The translations under genes were made by a program, and so were the position numbers. Under the pieces are notes generated by a model that was given only the letters and a program-made list of their open reading frames with translations, did not search any database and was not told the DNA's origin. Of a DNA stretch of 64,000 nucleotides, positions 20,172 through 31,932 are shown piece by piece. Position 1 is the first letter of the stretch. Every line of letters starts with the position of its first letter. The DNA comes from Snodgrassella sp. (lineage in GTDB: Bacteria > Pseudomonadota > Gammaproteobacteria > Burkholderiales > Neisseriaceae), in assembly GCA_024103515.1 (NCBI GenBank), contig JAGGIK010000005.1, forward strand, positions 1-64,000. Direction: 5' to 3'.

Positions 20172-20471
20172 ATGAATCTTTGTTTAATATGTATTAAAAA
20201 TTCCTTTAAAAATAATAATATCAATAACGATGAATCTAAGTTAATCAATAAAATTATTAGGGAATTTTTTAAATCTGTTAATTATAATTTAAGTGATTGG
20301 GAGGAATTAGCAAATAATATCCAACCAATAAATATATTAGATAATAAATTTGATATTAACGACTTGTCGTTTGAACATAAAATAGTTTTAAAGTTAAAAA
20401 TAATTTATCAACATATATCCTCGATATTTAACAGCAATAATAGATTATACATTGAATGTTGGTTTAAATAA
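20172..20471 (+). CDS. Hypothetical AT-rich ORF beside the ankyrin remnant
   Basis: 99 residues from ATG 20172, chosen because AGAGGAAAG precedes it; a longer frame starts at 20133 overlapping the ankyrin tail. It is rich in Asn, Ile and Lys, with an acidic/aromatic middle (NYNLSDWEELANNIQPINIL). Family not recognised. Small AT-rich ORFs next to ankyrin genes are often immunity or effector-associated genes, but nothing here proves that. It may itself be a fragment. Confidence 0.4.
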   Translation: MNLCLICIKNSFKNNNINNDESKLINKIIREFFKSVNYNLSDWEELANNIQPINILDNKFDINDLSFEHKIVLKLKIIYQHISSIFNSNNRLYIECWFK

Positions 20472-20804
20472 TTTATATGGTGGAACTGGATAATATAGTT
20501 CTTTAACATTAGAACCTGTGCTAAAAGTTATAGTAATGTGTAAACACAATAATAGTATTACAATGCCTGATACAAACAGTTTCCTAAAATATTCTTTTAA
20601 GATTAATGATGAGTAGGATAATATTTGTGGCGATTGAAGACTATCATGATCTAAATATATTAGAACAAACGTTACAAATTTACATGCTCAGAAAAACATC
20701 ACAGTTTTTGAATGTCAGGATCAATAATTGCCTTTGTGTAGGGATTTGGTGATTAAATCATTGGCAAGCAGTGTTTTTTGGTTTATAAAGTTGTAATATG
20801 CTAA
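20472..20804. other. AT-rich spacer before dapE
   Basis: About 330 bases with stops in all frames and no recognisable coding remnant. It continues the low-GC island that begins after alr. Confidence 0.5.
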
Positions 20805-20827
20805 CAGGCAGCCTCGAAAGCTGCCTG
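20805..20827. terminator. Inverted repeat resembling a paired DNA-uptake sequence
   Basis: Eight-base arms CAGGCAGC and GCTGCCTG with a seven-base loop, followed by AAGTTATTTT. The right arm extends to GCTGCCTGAA, the core of a DUS dialect known from Neisseriaceae (AGGCTGCCTGAA). The left arm read on the other strand gives AGGCTGCCTG. Paired uptake sequences often serve as terminators in this family. It lies 21 bases upstream of the dapE start. Confidence 0.5.
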
Positions 20828-20845
20828 AAGTTATTTTAAGGGTGA

Positions 20846-21985
<1,140 letters not shown>

Positions 21986-22002
21986 CTTTAACTTTTCGGG
22001 TA

Positions 22003-23010
22003 ATGATGACGATGAATACTGTGAATAATAAACACTTTCTGAAACTGCTGGACTACACCCCAGCTGAGATTATGTCATTGCTAGCATTGGCAGTACAGCT
22101 GAAAAATGAGAAAAAAAATGGCGTTGAACGGCCGCGTCTGACTGGTAAAAACATTGCGTTGATTTTCGAAAAAACCTCTACCCGTACGCGCTGCGCTTTT
22201 GAAGTGGCTGCCTATGATCAGGGAGCCAATGTGACTTATCTGGACAGTCAGGGCAGTCAGATCGGTCATAAAGAAAGTATTAAGGATACAGCGCGTGTGC
22301 TGGGACGTTTATATGATGCTATTGAATACCGTGGTTTCGAGCAAGGGGTTGTGGAGCAACTGGCGCAATATGCCGGTGTACCCGTGATCAATGGGCTAAC
22401 TAATGAGTTTCATCCAACACAAATGCTGGCCGATCTGTTGACCATGCAGGAAAACAGTCTTAAGCCATTGCCACAGATTGCCTATGCTTATGTGGGTGAT
22501 GCACGCTATAACATGGGAAATTCCTTACTGGTGGCTGGTGCTAAAGCAGGTATGGATGTGCGCATTGGTGCTCCGGCTGTTTTCTGGCCAAATGCTGAGC
22601 TTGTGGCACAGTGTCGTGATATTGCCCGTCGCACCGGAGCAAAAATTACTCTGACTGAAGATGTGTTTTATGCTGTAAAAGATGTTGAATATATTCATAC
22701 AGATGTGTGGGTTTCAATGGGGGAATCTAAGGATGTATGGACTGAACGTATTAATCTGCTGAAACCCTACCGTGTCGATTCAGATTTGCTAAAGGCTGCT
22801 GCCAATCCTACCGTTAAATTTATGCATTGTCTGCCGGCAATTCATAATCGCGACACTCAGGTGGGACAGTGGTTATTTGATGAATTTGGTTTGATTGGGG
22901 CGGAAGTTAGTGAAGAGGTTTTTGAAAGTTCGGCATCTGTTGTATTCGCACAGGCAGAAAATCGTCTGCATACCATTAAAGCCGTTCTGGTCGCTTTATT
23001 GGCGTCCTGA
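22003..23010 (+). CDS. argF: Ornithine carbamoyltransferase
   Basis: 335 residues. Converts ornithine and carbamoyl phosphate to citrulline in arginine synthesis. The carbamoyl-phosphate motif STRTR is in [15 protein letters not shown] near residue 56, with the ornithine-side motifs [16 protein letters not shown] and MHCLPA in order. The first codon is uncertain: ATG 22003 gives [10 protein letters not shown], and ATG 22006 or 22012 would also do. The citrulline product would feed ArgG, encoded at 45440-46792 in this window. Confidence 0.96.
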   Translation: MMTMNTVNNKHFLKLLDYTPAEIMSLLALAVQLKNEKKNGVERPRLTGKNIALIFEKTSTRTRCAFEVAAYDQGANVTYLDSQGSQIGHKESIKDTARVLGRLYDAIEYRGFEQGVVEQLAQYAGVPVINGLTNEFHPTQMLADLLTMQENSLKPLPQIAYAYVGDARYNMGNSLLVAGAKAGMDVRIGAPAVFWPNAELVAQCRDIARRTGAKITLTEDVFYAVKDVEYIHTDVWVSMGESKDVWTERINLLKPYRVDSDLLKAAANPTVKFMHCLPAIHNRDTQVGQWLFDEFGLIGAEVSEEVFESSASVVFAQAENRLHTIKAVLVALLAS

Positions 23011-23035
23011 ATAAACTGAATGTAAGCAGGTGTAA

Positions 23036-24262
23036 ATGATGATTAAGCAATCACCGCAAACTTTACCGATTAATCCACGCAAACTGGCCTTACTATTATC
23101 AATAATGGTAGCCATTATGCCTTTTTCGACTGATATCTATTTGTCATCGGTGCCGCAAATGGCTATTTCTTTGCACGCCGATATTCATTTGATCGAACAA
23201 AGCCTCTCCAGTTTTATGTTCGGGGTGGCGCTGGGGCAGTTGATGGGTGGAGCGTTATCGGATATTAAAGGTCGTAAAATCATTGCTTTAATCGGACTGA
23301 GTGTTTATTTAATGTCAACAATAGCCATAATATTCGTAGATTCATCACGAGAATTATTATTCTGGCGTTGGATACAGGCCATGGGTGGTGGTATGGCTAC
23401 GGTAACAGTGGGGGCGACGGTACGTGATTTTTTTTATGGTAATGCGGCCGCAAGAATGTTTGCAACCATCGGGATTATTACTTTAATTGCGCCGTTGGGC
23501 GCACCCATGTTGGGTACGGGGCTGGCTGCATTGGGTGGATGGCGCAGTATTTTTATTTTTTTGGTAATCTATGCATTGGTAGTGATGATCTGTATCTGGC
23601 ATTTTATGCCACGTGCTAAAATGCCGTCTCAACCGTTAAATAGCCAGATATTCCATAAAATTAAGCAGAATTTCGTGTTGGTTTTCCGAGAACGTGAATC
23701 GTTGGGGTTTATGTTTTTTCAGACGGCCGGTTTTGCTGCTATGTTTGTGTTTCTGACTGAATCTTCGTTTGTTTACATGAATCTGTACGGTCTAAGCTCA
23801 CATCAGTATTCGTGGGCTTTTGGTGCCAATGTTATCACGATGATGGGGTTCAACCGGATTACAGCATATCGCCTACGCACCACGCCTTCAAAAAATATTT
23901 TGCTTAGTGGTGTCATACTGCAATTAATTTGCAATTTATTAATGACAATCGTGGTGTGGGGAATGGATAAACCACCATTTTTCCTGTTGTTTATTTTGAT
24001 TATGTTTTCAGTCGGTTCGCAGGGATTGGTTGGTTCCAATACCCAAGCCTGTTTTATGAGCTACTTTCGTGAAGTGGCTGGCAGCGCCAATGCAGTACTT
24101 GGTACCATGCAGTTTCTGATTGCTGCTATGGTTGGCTGGTTAACGACCCTGTTACACAATGGCTCCATGCATGTCATGCCAACTATGATGCTGATTTCGA
24201 CTGGTCTGGGTGCTGTGCTGTTATGGGCATTTTCCGGCAGTGCTTGGCGCAGGAAGAGATAA
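23036..24262 (+). CDS. Bcr/CflA-family MFS drug exporter
   Basis: 408 residues with 12 hydrophobic segments. The N-terminus MPFSTDIYLSSVPQMAISL is the Bcr/CflA signature, and motif A appears as GGALSDIKGRKIIAL near residue 80. It probably exports sulfonamide, bicyclomycin or amino-acid-like compounds across the inner membrane, but the substrate is not predictable. It begins 26 bases after argF on the same strand and ends with a strong terminator. One copy of the neisserial uptake 10-mer (GCCGTCTGAA, minus strand) lies inside at 23717-23726. Confidence 0.9.
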   Translation: MMIKQSPQTLPINPRKLALLLSIMVAIMPFSTDIYLSSVPQMAISLHADIHLIEQSLSSFMFGVALGQLMGGALSDIKGRKIIALIGLSVYLMSTIAIIFVDSSRELLFWRWIQAMGGGMATVTVGATVRDFFYGNAAARMFATIGIITLIAPLGAPMLGTGLAALGGWRSIFIFLVIYALVVMICIWHFMPRAKMPSQPLNSQIFHKIKQNFVLVFRERESLGFMFFQTAGFAAMFVFLTESSFVYMNLYGLSSHQYSWAFGANVITMMGFNRITAYRLRTTPSKNILLSGVILQLICNLLMTIVVWGMDKPPFFLLFILIMFSVGSQGLVGSNTQACFMSYFREVAGSANAVLGTMQFLIAAMVGWLTTLLHNGSMHVMPTMMLISTGLGAVLLWAFSGSAWRRKR

Positions 24263-24270
24263 TGTGTGTT

Positions 24271-24296
24271 GGCAGTCTGCTACAGACTGCCTTTTT
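24271..24296 (+). terminator. Rho-independent terminator of dapE-argF-MFS unit
   Basis: Perfect nine-base arms GGCAGTCTG and CAGACTGCC with a three-base loop, followed by TTTTT, eight bases after the transporter stop. Confidence 0.92.
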
Positions 24297-24334
24297 CATG
24301 AGATTAATAATAACCATTAACTATATTATTTATT

Positions 24335-25411
24335 ATGTCTGATAACGATAAACTCAAACCCCACCGCGCAGCCATAGATCAGATCGATGCAGAAATTCTA
24401 CAATTGCTGAATCGACGTGCCAGTCATGCTCAGGCGATTGGTAATATTAAGGGAGATCAGCTAATCTATCGACCTGAACGTGAGGCGGCAGTGTTACGAC
24501 GAGTTCAGCAGTTTAATCCAGGTCCATTATCGAATCATGCCGTTGCCCGATTGCAACGTGCCATCATGAGTGAGTGCCTAGCACTGGAACGCCCTTTAAC
24601 AATTGCCTATTTGGGGCCACAAGGAACTTTTACTGAGCAAGCTGCTGTGAAGCATTTTGGGCAAGCTGCTCAAACTCAGCCTTGCTCGACGATTGACGAA
24701 GCTTTTCGACTGGTCGAGGCAAATCAGGCTGATTATGTGGTCACACCAGTGGAAAATTCCACCGAAGGGTCGATCGGACGCAGTCTTGATCTGTTGGTTA
24801 AAACGCCTTTAAAAGCTTGCGGAGAAGTGATTTTACGTATTCACCATCATCTATTGCGTGCCAGCGCTGAGCAGCAAGACTTTGATAAAGTATATGCACA
24901 TGCGCAGGCATTGGCTCAATGTCGCAATTGGCTGGATAAGAATTTGCCTAAACAAGTCGCACGTATCGCCGTGGCCAGTAATGCTGAAGCGGCGCGTATG
25001 GCGGCGGCAGATAACAGTGCGGTTGCCATTGCCTCGATGATGGCCGCTAAACATTATCAATTATATGCACTGGCCAGTAATATTGAGGATGAACCCAATA
25101 ACACTACTCGCTTTTTGGTATTGGGATATAATGAGACAACAGCAAGTGGTCGGGATAAAACCTCTTTAATTGTTGCCGTTCCTAATAAAGCTGGAGCGGT
25201 GCATCAGCTGCTATTGCCTTTTGCGGAGCATGGGGTATCTATGTCCAAGCTGGAAAGTCGGCCCAGTCGCGGAGGCCTATGGGAGTATGTTTTCTTTATT
25301 GATGTTGAAGGTCATCAGCAGGATAGCGCATTGTCTGCAGCCTTAAATGATTTGCAACAATGCTCAGCATTTCTGAAATTGATCGGTTCATACCCTCAGG
25401 CTATCATGTAA
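24335..25411 (+). CDS. pheA: Bifunctional chorismate mutase / prephenate dehydratase
   Basis: 358 residues in the P-protein domain order. Chorismate mutase domain (AroQ type, residues 1-90, with IDQIDAEILQLLNRRASHAQ); prephenate dehydratase domain (about 92-270, with YLGPQGTFTEQAA, PVENSTEGSIG and NTTRFLVLG); and a C-terminal ACT domain with SKLESRPSRGGLWEYVFF that binds phenylalanine for feedback inhibition. It makes phenylpyruvate from chorismate. It stands alone with no leader-peptide attenuator visible. Confidence 0.96.
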   Translation: MSDNDKLKPHRAAIDQIDAEILQLLNRRASHAQAIGNIKGDQLIYRPEREAAVLRRVQQFNPGPLSNHAVARLQRAIMSECLALERPLTIAYLGPQGTFTEQAAVKHFGQAAQTQPCSTIDEAFRLVEANQADYVVTPVENSTEGSIGRSLDLLVKTPLKACGEVILRIHHHLLRASAEQQDFDKVYAHAQALAQCRNWLDKNLPKQVARIAVASNAEAARMAAADNSAVAIASMMAAKHYQLYALASNIEDEPNNTTRFLVLGYNETTASGRDKTSLIVAVPNKAGAVHQLLLPFAEHGVSMSKLESRPSRGGLWEYVFFIDVEGHQQDSALSAALNDLQQCSAFLKLIGSYPQAIM

Positions 25412-25528
25412 GAATAAATTTATTAATTGGTAAGCTGATTGCAGCCTGACAACAATTCTATAATTGGTTGCCATGATGGCAAGATGATGTTAGCTTAAAT
25501 CAGCGCTACAATACAAATGGAAATAATA

Positions 25529-26134
25529 ATGAAAAATATCGTGGTTTATTGTGGGTCTAATCTAGGTACAAACAAAGCATTTTTTGATGCAGCACGCGGT
25601 CTAGGAAAAGTCATTGCAGAGCAAGGGAGCAGACTGGTTTATGGTGGTGGTAATATTGGTTTGATGGGAACTATTGCCACAGCAGTACTGGAAAATGGCG
25701 GTGAAGTCATCGGAGTCATTCCGATTTTTCTGAAAAAACTGGAAGGCGCTCATCTGGGATTGTCTAAGCTATATGAAACATCCAATATGGCTGAGCGTAA
25801 AAATAAAATGATTGAACTGGCTGAAGCATTTATTGCAATGCCTGGTGGGTTGGGAACTTATGAAGAACTATTTGAAGTATTGTCACAGGCACAACTCAAA
25901 TTACACCCTCATCCGATTGGTATTCTGAATGTGGCAGGTTTTTTTGATCCGTTACTGCAAATGCTACAAAATACTGCCGATGCTGGTTTTATGCCGCAAC
26001 AGAATATGGATTTAGTTTGTGTCGACAGTGATGCTGAGAAATTACTGCATAAAATGCGACAATGGCAGCCACAGCATGCTGAAAAATGGATTCTGCCCGA
26101 ATGGGCTCGGCAGGAAAAAGAATCACTGTGTTGA
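25529..26134 (+). CDS. LOG-family (TIGR00730) Rossmann-fold protein
   Basis: 201 residues from ATG 25529; an in-frame ATG four codons upstream is less likely because GGAA just before 25529 serves as ribosome site. Signatures: YCGSNLGTNKAFFDAARGLG at the N-terminus, the SNMAERKNKMI block, and PGGLGTYEELFEVL near residue 110, the PGGxGTxxE nucleotide-binding motif. Members are cytokinin riboside phosphate hydrolases or nucleotide 5'-monophosphate nucleosidases in bacteria. It stands alone upstream of metG. Confidence 0.9.
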   Translation: MKNIVVYCGSNLGTNKAFFDAARGLGKVIAEQGSRLVYGGGNIGLMGTIATAVLENGGEVIGVIPIFLKKLEGAHLGLSKLYETSNMAERKNKMIELAEAFIAMPGGLGTYEELFEVLSQAQLKLHPHPIGILNVAGFFDPLLQMLQNTADAGFMPQQNMDLVCVDSDAEKLLHKMRQWQPQHAEKWILPEWARQEKESLC

Positions 26135-26607
26135 TCCAGAAAATTCTGATTCAACCTATAAATATCAGTGTTGTATCAAAGCAGGAAGGCTTTAGCATAT
26201 AATGATATTGTTGTTATCAACTAGTATTTATCTATCATTTAACCAGCAACTATAGCAACAGGGTTTTATTGGCATGAGTAGGCCAGTGATCTCAGCTGGT
26301 CAACATGATTCGAGTCAGTAATCTACATTGACTGATGTAGATAATTAAATGGGTATAATTCGGCAACAAATGAAGGCTCTGTTGCCGGTCGTTCAAGTAA
26401 AATTATAAAGCAAGTGGTTTAATTACGCTTTGAAATATGCAATTTGAATTTCATAGATTTTCAGTGGCAAAACTCAATTATGGCCAAATTTGCAGCCTAA
26501 TTTAAACCGCTTACTAACCTTTGCTTTTCTCCTAATTGTGGCAACTGTATAGGCTTATACAGCTCTGTTATAATTCCATTATTTTTAGTAATAACGATAT
26601 TTCAATC
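26135..26607. other. Intergenic region upstream of metG
   Basis: About 470 bases with stops in all frames. It includes a short GC-richer patch around 26280-26330 but no tRNA, T-box or coding remnant that I could recognise. Confidence 0.5.
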
Positions 26608-28668
26608 ATGACACAACAACGTAAAATATTAGTGACTTCTGCATTGCCTTATGCTAATGGTAATATTCATTTAGGGCACATGGTTGAACACATTCAGACA
26701 GATATTTGGGTACGTTTCCAGAAATCTCGTGGTCATGAATGTTACTATGTTTGTGCTGACGACACACATGGTACGCCAGTGATGCTGGCTGCACAGAGGC
26801 AAGGGGTGACACCAGAAGAAATGATTGCCAAGGTGCGCGAAAATCATCTGGCTGATTTCAACGGCTTTGGTATTGGTTATGATAACTATTACAGTACGCA
26901 CTCACCAGAAAATGAGGCTTTGTCACGCAGTATATATCTGACTTTAAAAGCCAATGGCAAGATTCAAAGTCGCATCATTAAACAATTATTTGACCCAGAA
27001 AAAAAACTCTTCTTACCTGATCGATTTGTGAAGGGTGAATGTCCGAAGTGTCATGCGCAGGATCAATATGGCGATAACTGTGAAGTTTGCGGTACTACCT
27101 ATAGTCCTACTGAACTGATTAAGCCTTATTCTGCTATTTCCGGTGCCACACCTGTATTAAAAGAAACTGAACATTTTTTCTTTAAGCTGGGTGAGTGTGC
27201 TGATTATCTCAAACAATGGACTTCAGGCAGTACGATACTTGCCGATGGAAATCAACAGCCACATTTACAGGCTGAAGCACTAAACAAGATGAATGAGTGG
27301 TTACAAGGTGATCAATTAAGTGACTGGGATATCAGTCGTGATGCACCTTATTTTGGGTTTGAAATCCCCGATGCACCGAGTAAGTATTTTTACGTTTGGC
27401 TGGATGCACCAATTGGTTATATGGCTTCATTTAAAAACTTATGTGATCGAATAAATATTGATTTCGATAGTTGGTTTAAGCCAGATAGCAAAACTGAAAT
27501 GTATCATTTCATAGGTAAAGACATTCTCTACTTTCATGCACTATTTTGGCCGGCTACTCTGAAATATGCAAATTTACGCGCACCAACCAGTGTATTTGCT
27601 CATGGTTTTCTGACCGTAGACGGGCAAAAAATGTCCAAATCGCGTGGTACATTTATTACGGCCAGCTCTTATCTACAGCAAGGCATGAATCCTGAATGGC
27701 TTCGCTACTATTTTGCCGCCAAACTGAACAGTAAAATCGAAGATCTAGATTTGAATCTGACAGACTTTATTGCTCGAGTGAACAGCGATTTAGTCGGCAA
27801 ATACGTGAATATTGCTGCTCGTGCTGCTGGATTTATCAATAAACGGTTTGATGGCAAACTAGCTGATGTCACAGCCAGCAAGCTGTTAGAGCAGCTGCAG
27901 GCCAAGAGCGAGCCGATTGCGGTAAGTTATGAAGAGCGAGAATATGCGCGCGCTTTACGTGATGTCATGGCTTTAGCCGATACCGTGAATGAATACGTCG
28001 ATGCCAATAAGCCTTGGGAGCTAGCCAAACTGGAAGGTCAGCAAGCACATTTACACCACGTATGCAGTGAACTGATTAATGCATTCAGGATACTTACTAT
28101 CTATTTAGCACCAGTACTGCCTGAGTTGGCTAAAGCAGCAGCATCTTTCCTAAATGTGCCATCGTTGAATTGGATTGATAGTACCTCATTGCTACCATCA
28201 GGCCATAGAATCAATGCGTATAAACATTTAATGCAACGGATTGAACAAAAACAGGTGGATGATTTGGTTATTGCGAATAAACAAAATATTCAGGCAACTG
28301 CGGTTGACAATATTGCAACAGAATATGAACCAGTAGCGGCTAATGCTTCATTTGATGATTTTGTGAAAATCGACATGCGTGTCGCTAAAGTTCTTAATTG
28401 TGAAAAAGTGGAAGGCAGTAACAAATTGCTCAAATTCCAAGTTGATCTTGGCTTTGAACAACGCACCATATTTTCTGGTATTGCTGCGAGCTATCCTGAG
28501 CCAGACAAATTGGTTGGCCGCATGGTTATTGTAGTAGCTAACTTCGTACCACGTAAAATGGCCAAATTCGGGATGTCAGAAGGCATGATTACATCTGCTG
28601 CTGGTGATGGTAAGCTGTTTTTACTGGATGTTGATAGCGGCGCACAACCTGGGATGAAAGTTGGTTAA
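26608..28668 (+). CDS. metG: Methionyl-tRNA synthetase
   Basis: 686 residues from ATG 26608; the longer frame from 26536 adds 24 residues of no family character. Class I synthetase: HLGHM (HIGH box) near residue 22, the zinc knuckle [18 protein letters not shown] around residue 145, and KMSKS near residue 342. A C-terminal tRNA-binding (EMAP/Trbp111) domain from about residue 580 has [19 protein letters not shown]. The C-terminal domain dimerises the enzyme. A terminator follows. Confidence 0.97.
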   Translation: MTQQRKILVTSALPYANGNIHLGHMVEHIQTDIWVRFQKSRGHECYYVCADDTHGTPVMLAAQRQGVTPEEMIAKVRENHLADFNGFGIGYDNYYSTHSPENEALSRSIYLTLKANGKIQSRIIKQLFDPEKKLFLPDRFVKGECPKCHAQDQYGDNCEVCGTTYSPTELIKPYSAISGATPVLKETEHFFFKLGECADYLKQWTSGSTILADGNQQPHLQAEALNKMNEWLQGDQLSDWDISRDAPYFGFEIPDAPSKYFYVWLDAPIGYMASFKNLCDRINIDFDSWFKPDSKTEMYHFIGKDILYFHALFWPATLKYANLRAPTSVFAHGFLTVDGQKMSKSRGTFITASSYLQQGMNPEWLRYYFAAKLNSKIEDLDLNLTDFIARVNSDLVGKYVNIAARAAGFINKRFDGKLADVTASKLLEQLQAKSEPIAVSYEEREYARALRDVMALADTVNEYVDANKPWELAKLEGQQAHLHHVCSELINAFRILTIYLAPVLPELAKAAASFLNVPSLNWIDSTSLLPSGHRINAYKHLMQRIEQKQVDDLVIANKQNIQATAVDNIATEYEPVAANASFDDFVKIDMRVAKVLNCEKVEGSNKLLKFQVDLGFEQRTIFSGIAASYPEPDKLVGRMVIVVANFVPRKMAKFGMSEGMITSAAGDGKLFLLDVDSGAQPGMKVG

Positions 28669-28721
28669 ATTTACAATATCTGCCCAGTCAGAAATTGACG
28701 GTCGGTCTGTTTTTTAATTAG

Positions 28722-28756
28722 AAAAGCGATGAAATTGAAAACTCATCGCTTTTTGT
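28722..28756 (+). terminator. Terminator between metG and dctA
   Basis: Arms AAAGCGATGA and TCATCGCTTT with a short A-rich loop, followed by TTTTT on the plus strand; an A-run on the left lets it also work for the convergent dctA. Confidence 0.88.
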
Positions 28757-28787
28757 CATTTAAAACTAACGGATAAAAATCTAGAAT

Positions 28788-30074
28788 TTATTTTAACACT
28801 TCCTTAAGTTTTTCGCTGTCCAGTCCTTTTTCCCAGCGTGCGATCACAATGGTGGCACAGGCATTGCCAACCAGATTAGTGAGGGCTCGGCATTCAGACA
28901 TAAAGCGATCTATTCCTAGAATCAAAGCCATACCTGCTACGGGAATGGAAGGAACAACAGAGATAGTGGCTGCCAAGGTAATAAAGCCGGCTCCTGTCAC
29001 TCCTGCTGCCCCTTTTGAACTGAGCATAGCTACCAACAACAATAGAACTTGCTGTTGCAATGACAGATCTATATTGCAGGCCTGAGCAATAAACAAGGCA
29101 GCCATGGTCATATAAATATTAGTACCATCCAGATTAAATGAATAACCAGTTGGTACAACAATTCCAACAATAGATTTTTTGCAGCCTGCTTTCTCCATTT
29201 TTTGCATCAATGTGGGTAATGCAGCTTCAGAGGAGCTGGTACCTAATACCAATAACATTTCTTCCTTAATATATTTCACCAATTTAATAATGGAAAAACC
29301 ATTATATCTGGACACGGCACCTAAAATAATTAAAATGAACAGAATAGAAGAAATGTAAAAAGTTAGAATTAAATAGAGTAGATTACCTATCGAGCCAATA
29401 CCATACTTGCCAATAGTAAAGGCCATGGCGCCAAAAGCACCTATAGGCGCCGCCCGCATCAGTATAGATACCATTTTGAATATTAGTGCTGACAAATTTT
29501 CAAAAATGTGCAGTAGAGGTCGGGATTTTTCACCCACTAAAACCATTGAAATGCCAAATAAAACAGCAATAAACAGCGTCTGCAAAATATTTCCATTGGT
29601 CAGTGGACTCACAATTGTTGTCGGAATAATATTCATCATGAAACCGGTAAAGCTAGCATCATGAGATTTCTGGACATATTCATCAACTTTGGCGCTATCC
29701 AGTGTGGCTGGATCAATATTCAATCCTGAACCCGGATGGGCTATATTGGCAACCAGCAGTCCCACTGCTAAAGCCAAAGTTGAAAAAGTCAAAAAATAAG
29801 CTAAAGATTTACCGATAACACGACCCATAACCTTCATATTGGTCATTTCGGCAATGCCCAGCACTATAGTCAGAAAAATCACTGGAGAGATAATCATTTT
29901 GACCAGCTTGATAAAAGCATCGCCAAAAGGCTTCATACTTTCGCCTGCTGTCGGAAAATAGTGGCCAAGTAATATACCGATAATAATGGCAATAATTACT
30001 TGTATATAAAGTATTTTATACCATTGTGTTTTCCGAGGTGGAGAAGTCTTATGTTCTTTATCAACTGGTAACAT
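28788..30074 (-). CDS. dctA: C4-dicarboxylate:cation symporter, DctA-type
   Basis: 428 residues, DAACS family, inner membrane. Hallmarks are present: the serine-rich re-entrant loop [17 protein letters not shown] near residue 270, [14 protein letters not shown] (TM7 motif), and the HP2 region with [17 protein letters not shown], followed by [20 protein letters not shown]. It imports succinate, fumarate and malate with protons or sodium. These fit DctA better than GltP, but a glutamate transporter is not excluded. Its promoter should lie in the AT-rich 300 bases upstream. Confidence 0.9.
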   Translation of the reverse strand: MLPVDKEHKTSPPRKTQWYKILYIQVIIAIIIGILLGHYFPTAGESMKPFGDAFIKLVKMIISPVIFLTIVLGIAEMTNMKVMGRVIGKSLAYFLTFSTLALAVGLLVANIAHPGSGLNIDPATLDSAKVDEYVQKSHDASFTGFMMNIIPTTIVSPLTNGNILQTLFIAVLFGISMVLVGEKSRPLLHIFENLSALIFKMVSILMRAAPIGAFGAMAFTIGKYGIGSIGNLLYLILTFYISSILFILIILGAVSRYNGFSIIKLVKYIKEEMLLVLGTSSSEAALPTLMQKMEKAGCKKSIVGIVVPTGYSFNLDGTNIYMTMAALFIAQACNIDLSLQQQVLLLLVAMLSSKGAAGVTGAGFITLAATISVVPSIPVAGMALILGIDRFMSECRALTNLVGNACATIVIARWEKGLDSEKLKEVLK

Positions 30075-30380
30075 GGTTTACCTCAAAGTGGTTAGTATCT
30101 TAAAACTTACAAATATTGTTTTATATCTGGGGTAATTGAATTGAGTATGTATTGCAGAGTTCATAGTGTCAACAAATTTTAACATCAAACACTCATCAAT
30201 TTATTAACAAAATTATCGTGTAAATTTATATTTAATATAGTAAATGTTGATTTTTAAAATATATTGATTATTTTTTTGCCAAATCCTGTTCATTTATAAA
30301 TGAATGTTTTTATTTAATTGAAATGGCTATCTTGTTAGAGTACAGTTAAATTAGTCTTTAATATGAAACAGAATACGGAA
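30075..30380. other. AT-rich spacer upstream of dctA
   Basis: About 300 bases, strongly AT-rich, with no coding signal. It should contain the dctA promoter; no unique site is claimed. Confidence 0.5.
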
Positions 30381-30410
30381 AAGCCACCTTAACTTCTGGT
30401 TAAGTGGCTT
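30381..30410 (-). terminator. Terminator downstream of tRNA-Pro
   Basis: Minus-strand reading gives arms AAGCCACTTAAC and GTTAAGGTGGCTT with one bulge, followed by TTTTCC. It lies seven bases beyond the tRNA 3' end. Confidence 0.85.
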
Positions 30411-30416
30411 AAAATC

Positions 30417-30493
30417 TGGTCGGAGTGAAAGGATTCGAACCTTCGACCCCCTCGTCCCGAACGAGGTGCGCTACCGGGCTGCGCTACACTCCG
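30417..30493 (-). tRNA. tRNA-Pro (anticodon CGG)
   Basis: Minus strand, 77 bases with encoded CCA. Acceptor CGGAGTG pairs with CACTCCG; the anticodon arm is CTCGT-TCGGGAC-GAG with loop TTCGGGA, giving anticodon CGG; the T arm has GGTTCGAATCC. It reads proline codon CCG. It lies between dctA and the RsmI-like gene on the same strand and is followed by its own terminator. Confidence 0.97.
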
Positions 30494-30579
30494 ATTGAAG
30501 TTATGCATTATAGGCAGACAGAATGTCCTTGACAAGACTGTATGAACATTTAGCAGTTAAAACCATGTCAAATTGGTTG

Positions 30580-31293
30580 TCAACCAGCATACAGAACAAA
30601 CAACGAAGGTCTTTTTTTTAATGACGGCAAAGTTTTCATCTGTCGCCATGCTTTTACTGGTTGGCTGGTAATCGATTGCGTAGGCAAGGTCAGATCAGTA
30701 GCCACACATAAACGAGTTTGGGGATGTAGAACGGCCAAAGCGTCTGTCAATAAAGCGTCATTACGATAGGGTGTTTCAATAAAAAGCTGCGTTTCGTTGG
30801 CCTGTCGGGAACGCACTTCTAATTGCTTAAGTTGAGTAATGCGCAAGTTTTTCTCAGTTGGTAAATAACCCTTAAAGGCAAAACACTGACCGTTGGCGCC
30901 AGATGCCATCAAAGCCAGCATAATACTGGATGGACCTGTCAGTGGTACCACAGTAAAGCCGGCTTGATGTGTCTGTGCAACCAGTTTCGCGCCAGGATCG
31001 GCAACCGCCGGGCAACCTGTTTCACTTAATAAACCCATGCTTCTTCCTGCCTGTAATGGTCGAATTAGGGTAGCCACATCTTTAGCCAGTGTGTGTTCAT
31101 TAAGTGTTTGTAGATTAAGTTCACGAATAGGAGTCTGGATTCCAAATGCTTTCAGGTGGGCTCGAGCCGTCTTTTCTGCTTCGACCACAAAATCAGTTAG
31201 CGTAACAATCTGTGCCAGTTCATGAGGCAGTAAACAAGGAGTATTGGCAGTTCCTAAAGGAGTTGGAATTAGATACAGAGTAGGAGGGGTCAT
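30580..31293 (-). CDS. RsmI-like SAM-dependent methyltransferase (tetrapyrrole methylase fold)
   Basis: 237 residues. The opening LYLIPTPLGTAN, the GLLSETGCPAVADPGAKLV block and the VVPLTGPSSIMLALMASG block are the tetrapyrrole-methylase fold signatures shared with RsmI, which 2'-O-methylates C1402 of 16S rRNA. It differs from RsmI in being shorter and in lacking the typical C-terminal domain, so it is a paralogue of unproven substrate. Its start overlaps the maf stop by four bases, so the two are translationally coupled. Confidence 0.85.
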   Translation of the reverse strand: MTPPTLYLIPTPLGTANTPCLLPHELAQIVTLTDFVVEAEKTARAHLKAFGIQTPIRELNLQTLNEHTLAKDVATLIRPLQAGRSMGLLSETGCPAVADPGAKLVAQTHQAGFTVVPLTGPSSIMLALMASGANGQCFAFKGYLPTEKNLRITQLKQLEVRSRQANETQLFIETPYRNDALLTDALAVLHPQTRLCVATDLTLPTQSITSQPVKAWRQMKTLPSLKKRPSLFVLYAG

Positions 31294-31901
31294 AAAATAT
31301 TTATTCCTTCAGCCAGTAAAAAATCCACCAAATGAAAAATGGGTAGACCAATTAATGCATTGGGGTCAGTACTATAAATACGTTTGATTAAAAGTGCACC
31401 TAAACCTTCACTTTTTGCCGCACCAGCACAGTAAATGGCATCGGGTTCAAGTGCCAGATAATGATCGATTTGAGCAGCAGATAAAGTACGCATGATTACA
31501 CGTGTTTCATCTATATGTTGATGCAGACGTTTTTCTGCTGGATTGACTAATACCAAAGCACTATAAAAAGTTACCTCCTGTCCACTCACACTGGCCAACA
31601 TTTGTTGTGCTTTTGCTACGCTTAACGGTTTACCCAATTGTCGATTTCTGCACCAGGCAACTTGATCGCAGCCGATAATCAAAGCCTCAGGAAATTGTAC
31701 GGCTACCGAATGAGCTTTACCAGCCGCCAATCGTAAAGCAGTTTGTGCAGCAGTTTCATTTAATAAAGCAGTTTCATCAAAATCTGGACTGATTGAGTCA
31801 AACGGCACTTGCAACTGTTGAAGTTGCTGCTGCCTGAAGCGCGAACTGGAAGCCAGAATTAACCTTTTCTTTATCTTCATTAAGTGCAAACTCATTGACA
31901 T
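31290..31901 (-). CDS. Maf-family nucleotide pyrophosphatase (YceF-like)
   Basis: 203 residues as drawn; the likely functional start is ATG 31880 (MKIKKRLILASSSRFR), since the first seven residues lie outside the family. The LASSSRFR substrate loop, the SPDFDE motif and the GCDQVAW catalytic aspartate are present. Maf/YceF proteins hydrolyse modified nucleoside triphosphates such as m7GTP. It is divergent from yceD with about 30-50 bases between starts, exactly as in the E. coli yceF/yceD pair, and coupled to the downstream methylase. Confidence 0.9.
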   Translation of the reverse strand: MSMSLHLMKIKKRLILASSSRFRQQQLQQLQVPFDSISPDFDETALLNETAAQTALRLAAGKAHSVAVQFPEALIIGCDQVAWCRNRQLGKPLSVAKAQQMLASVSGQEVTFYSALVLVNPAEKRLHQHIDETRVIMRTLSAAQIDHYLALEPDAIYCAGAAKSEGLGALLIKRIYSTDPNALIGLPIFHLVDFLLAEGINIL

Positions 31902-31932
31902 TAGAAAACTTAAATTATATCATCGAGCGTTT

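Noticed and set aside
26536..26607. N-terminal extension of MetG
   Set aside because: Methionyl-tRNA synthetases begin close to the HIGH box; ATG 26608 fits and the upstream codons look like spacer.
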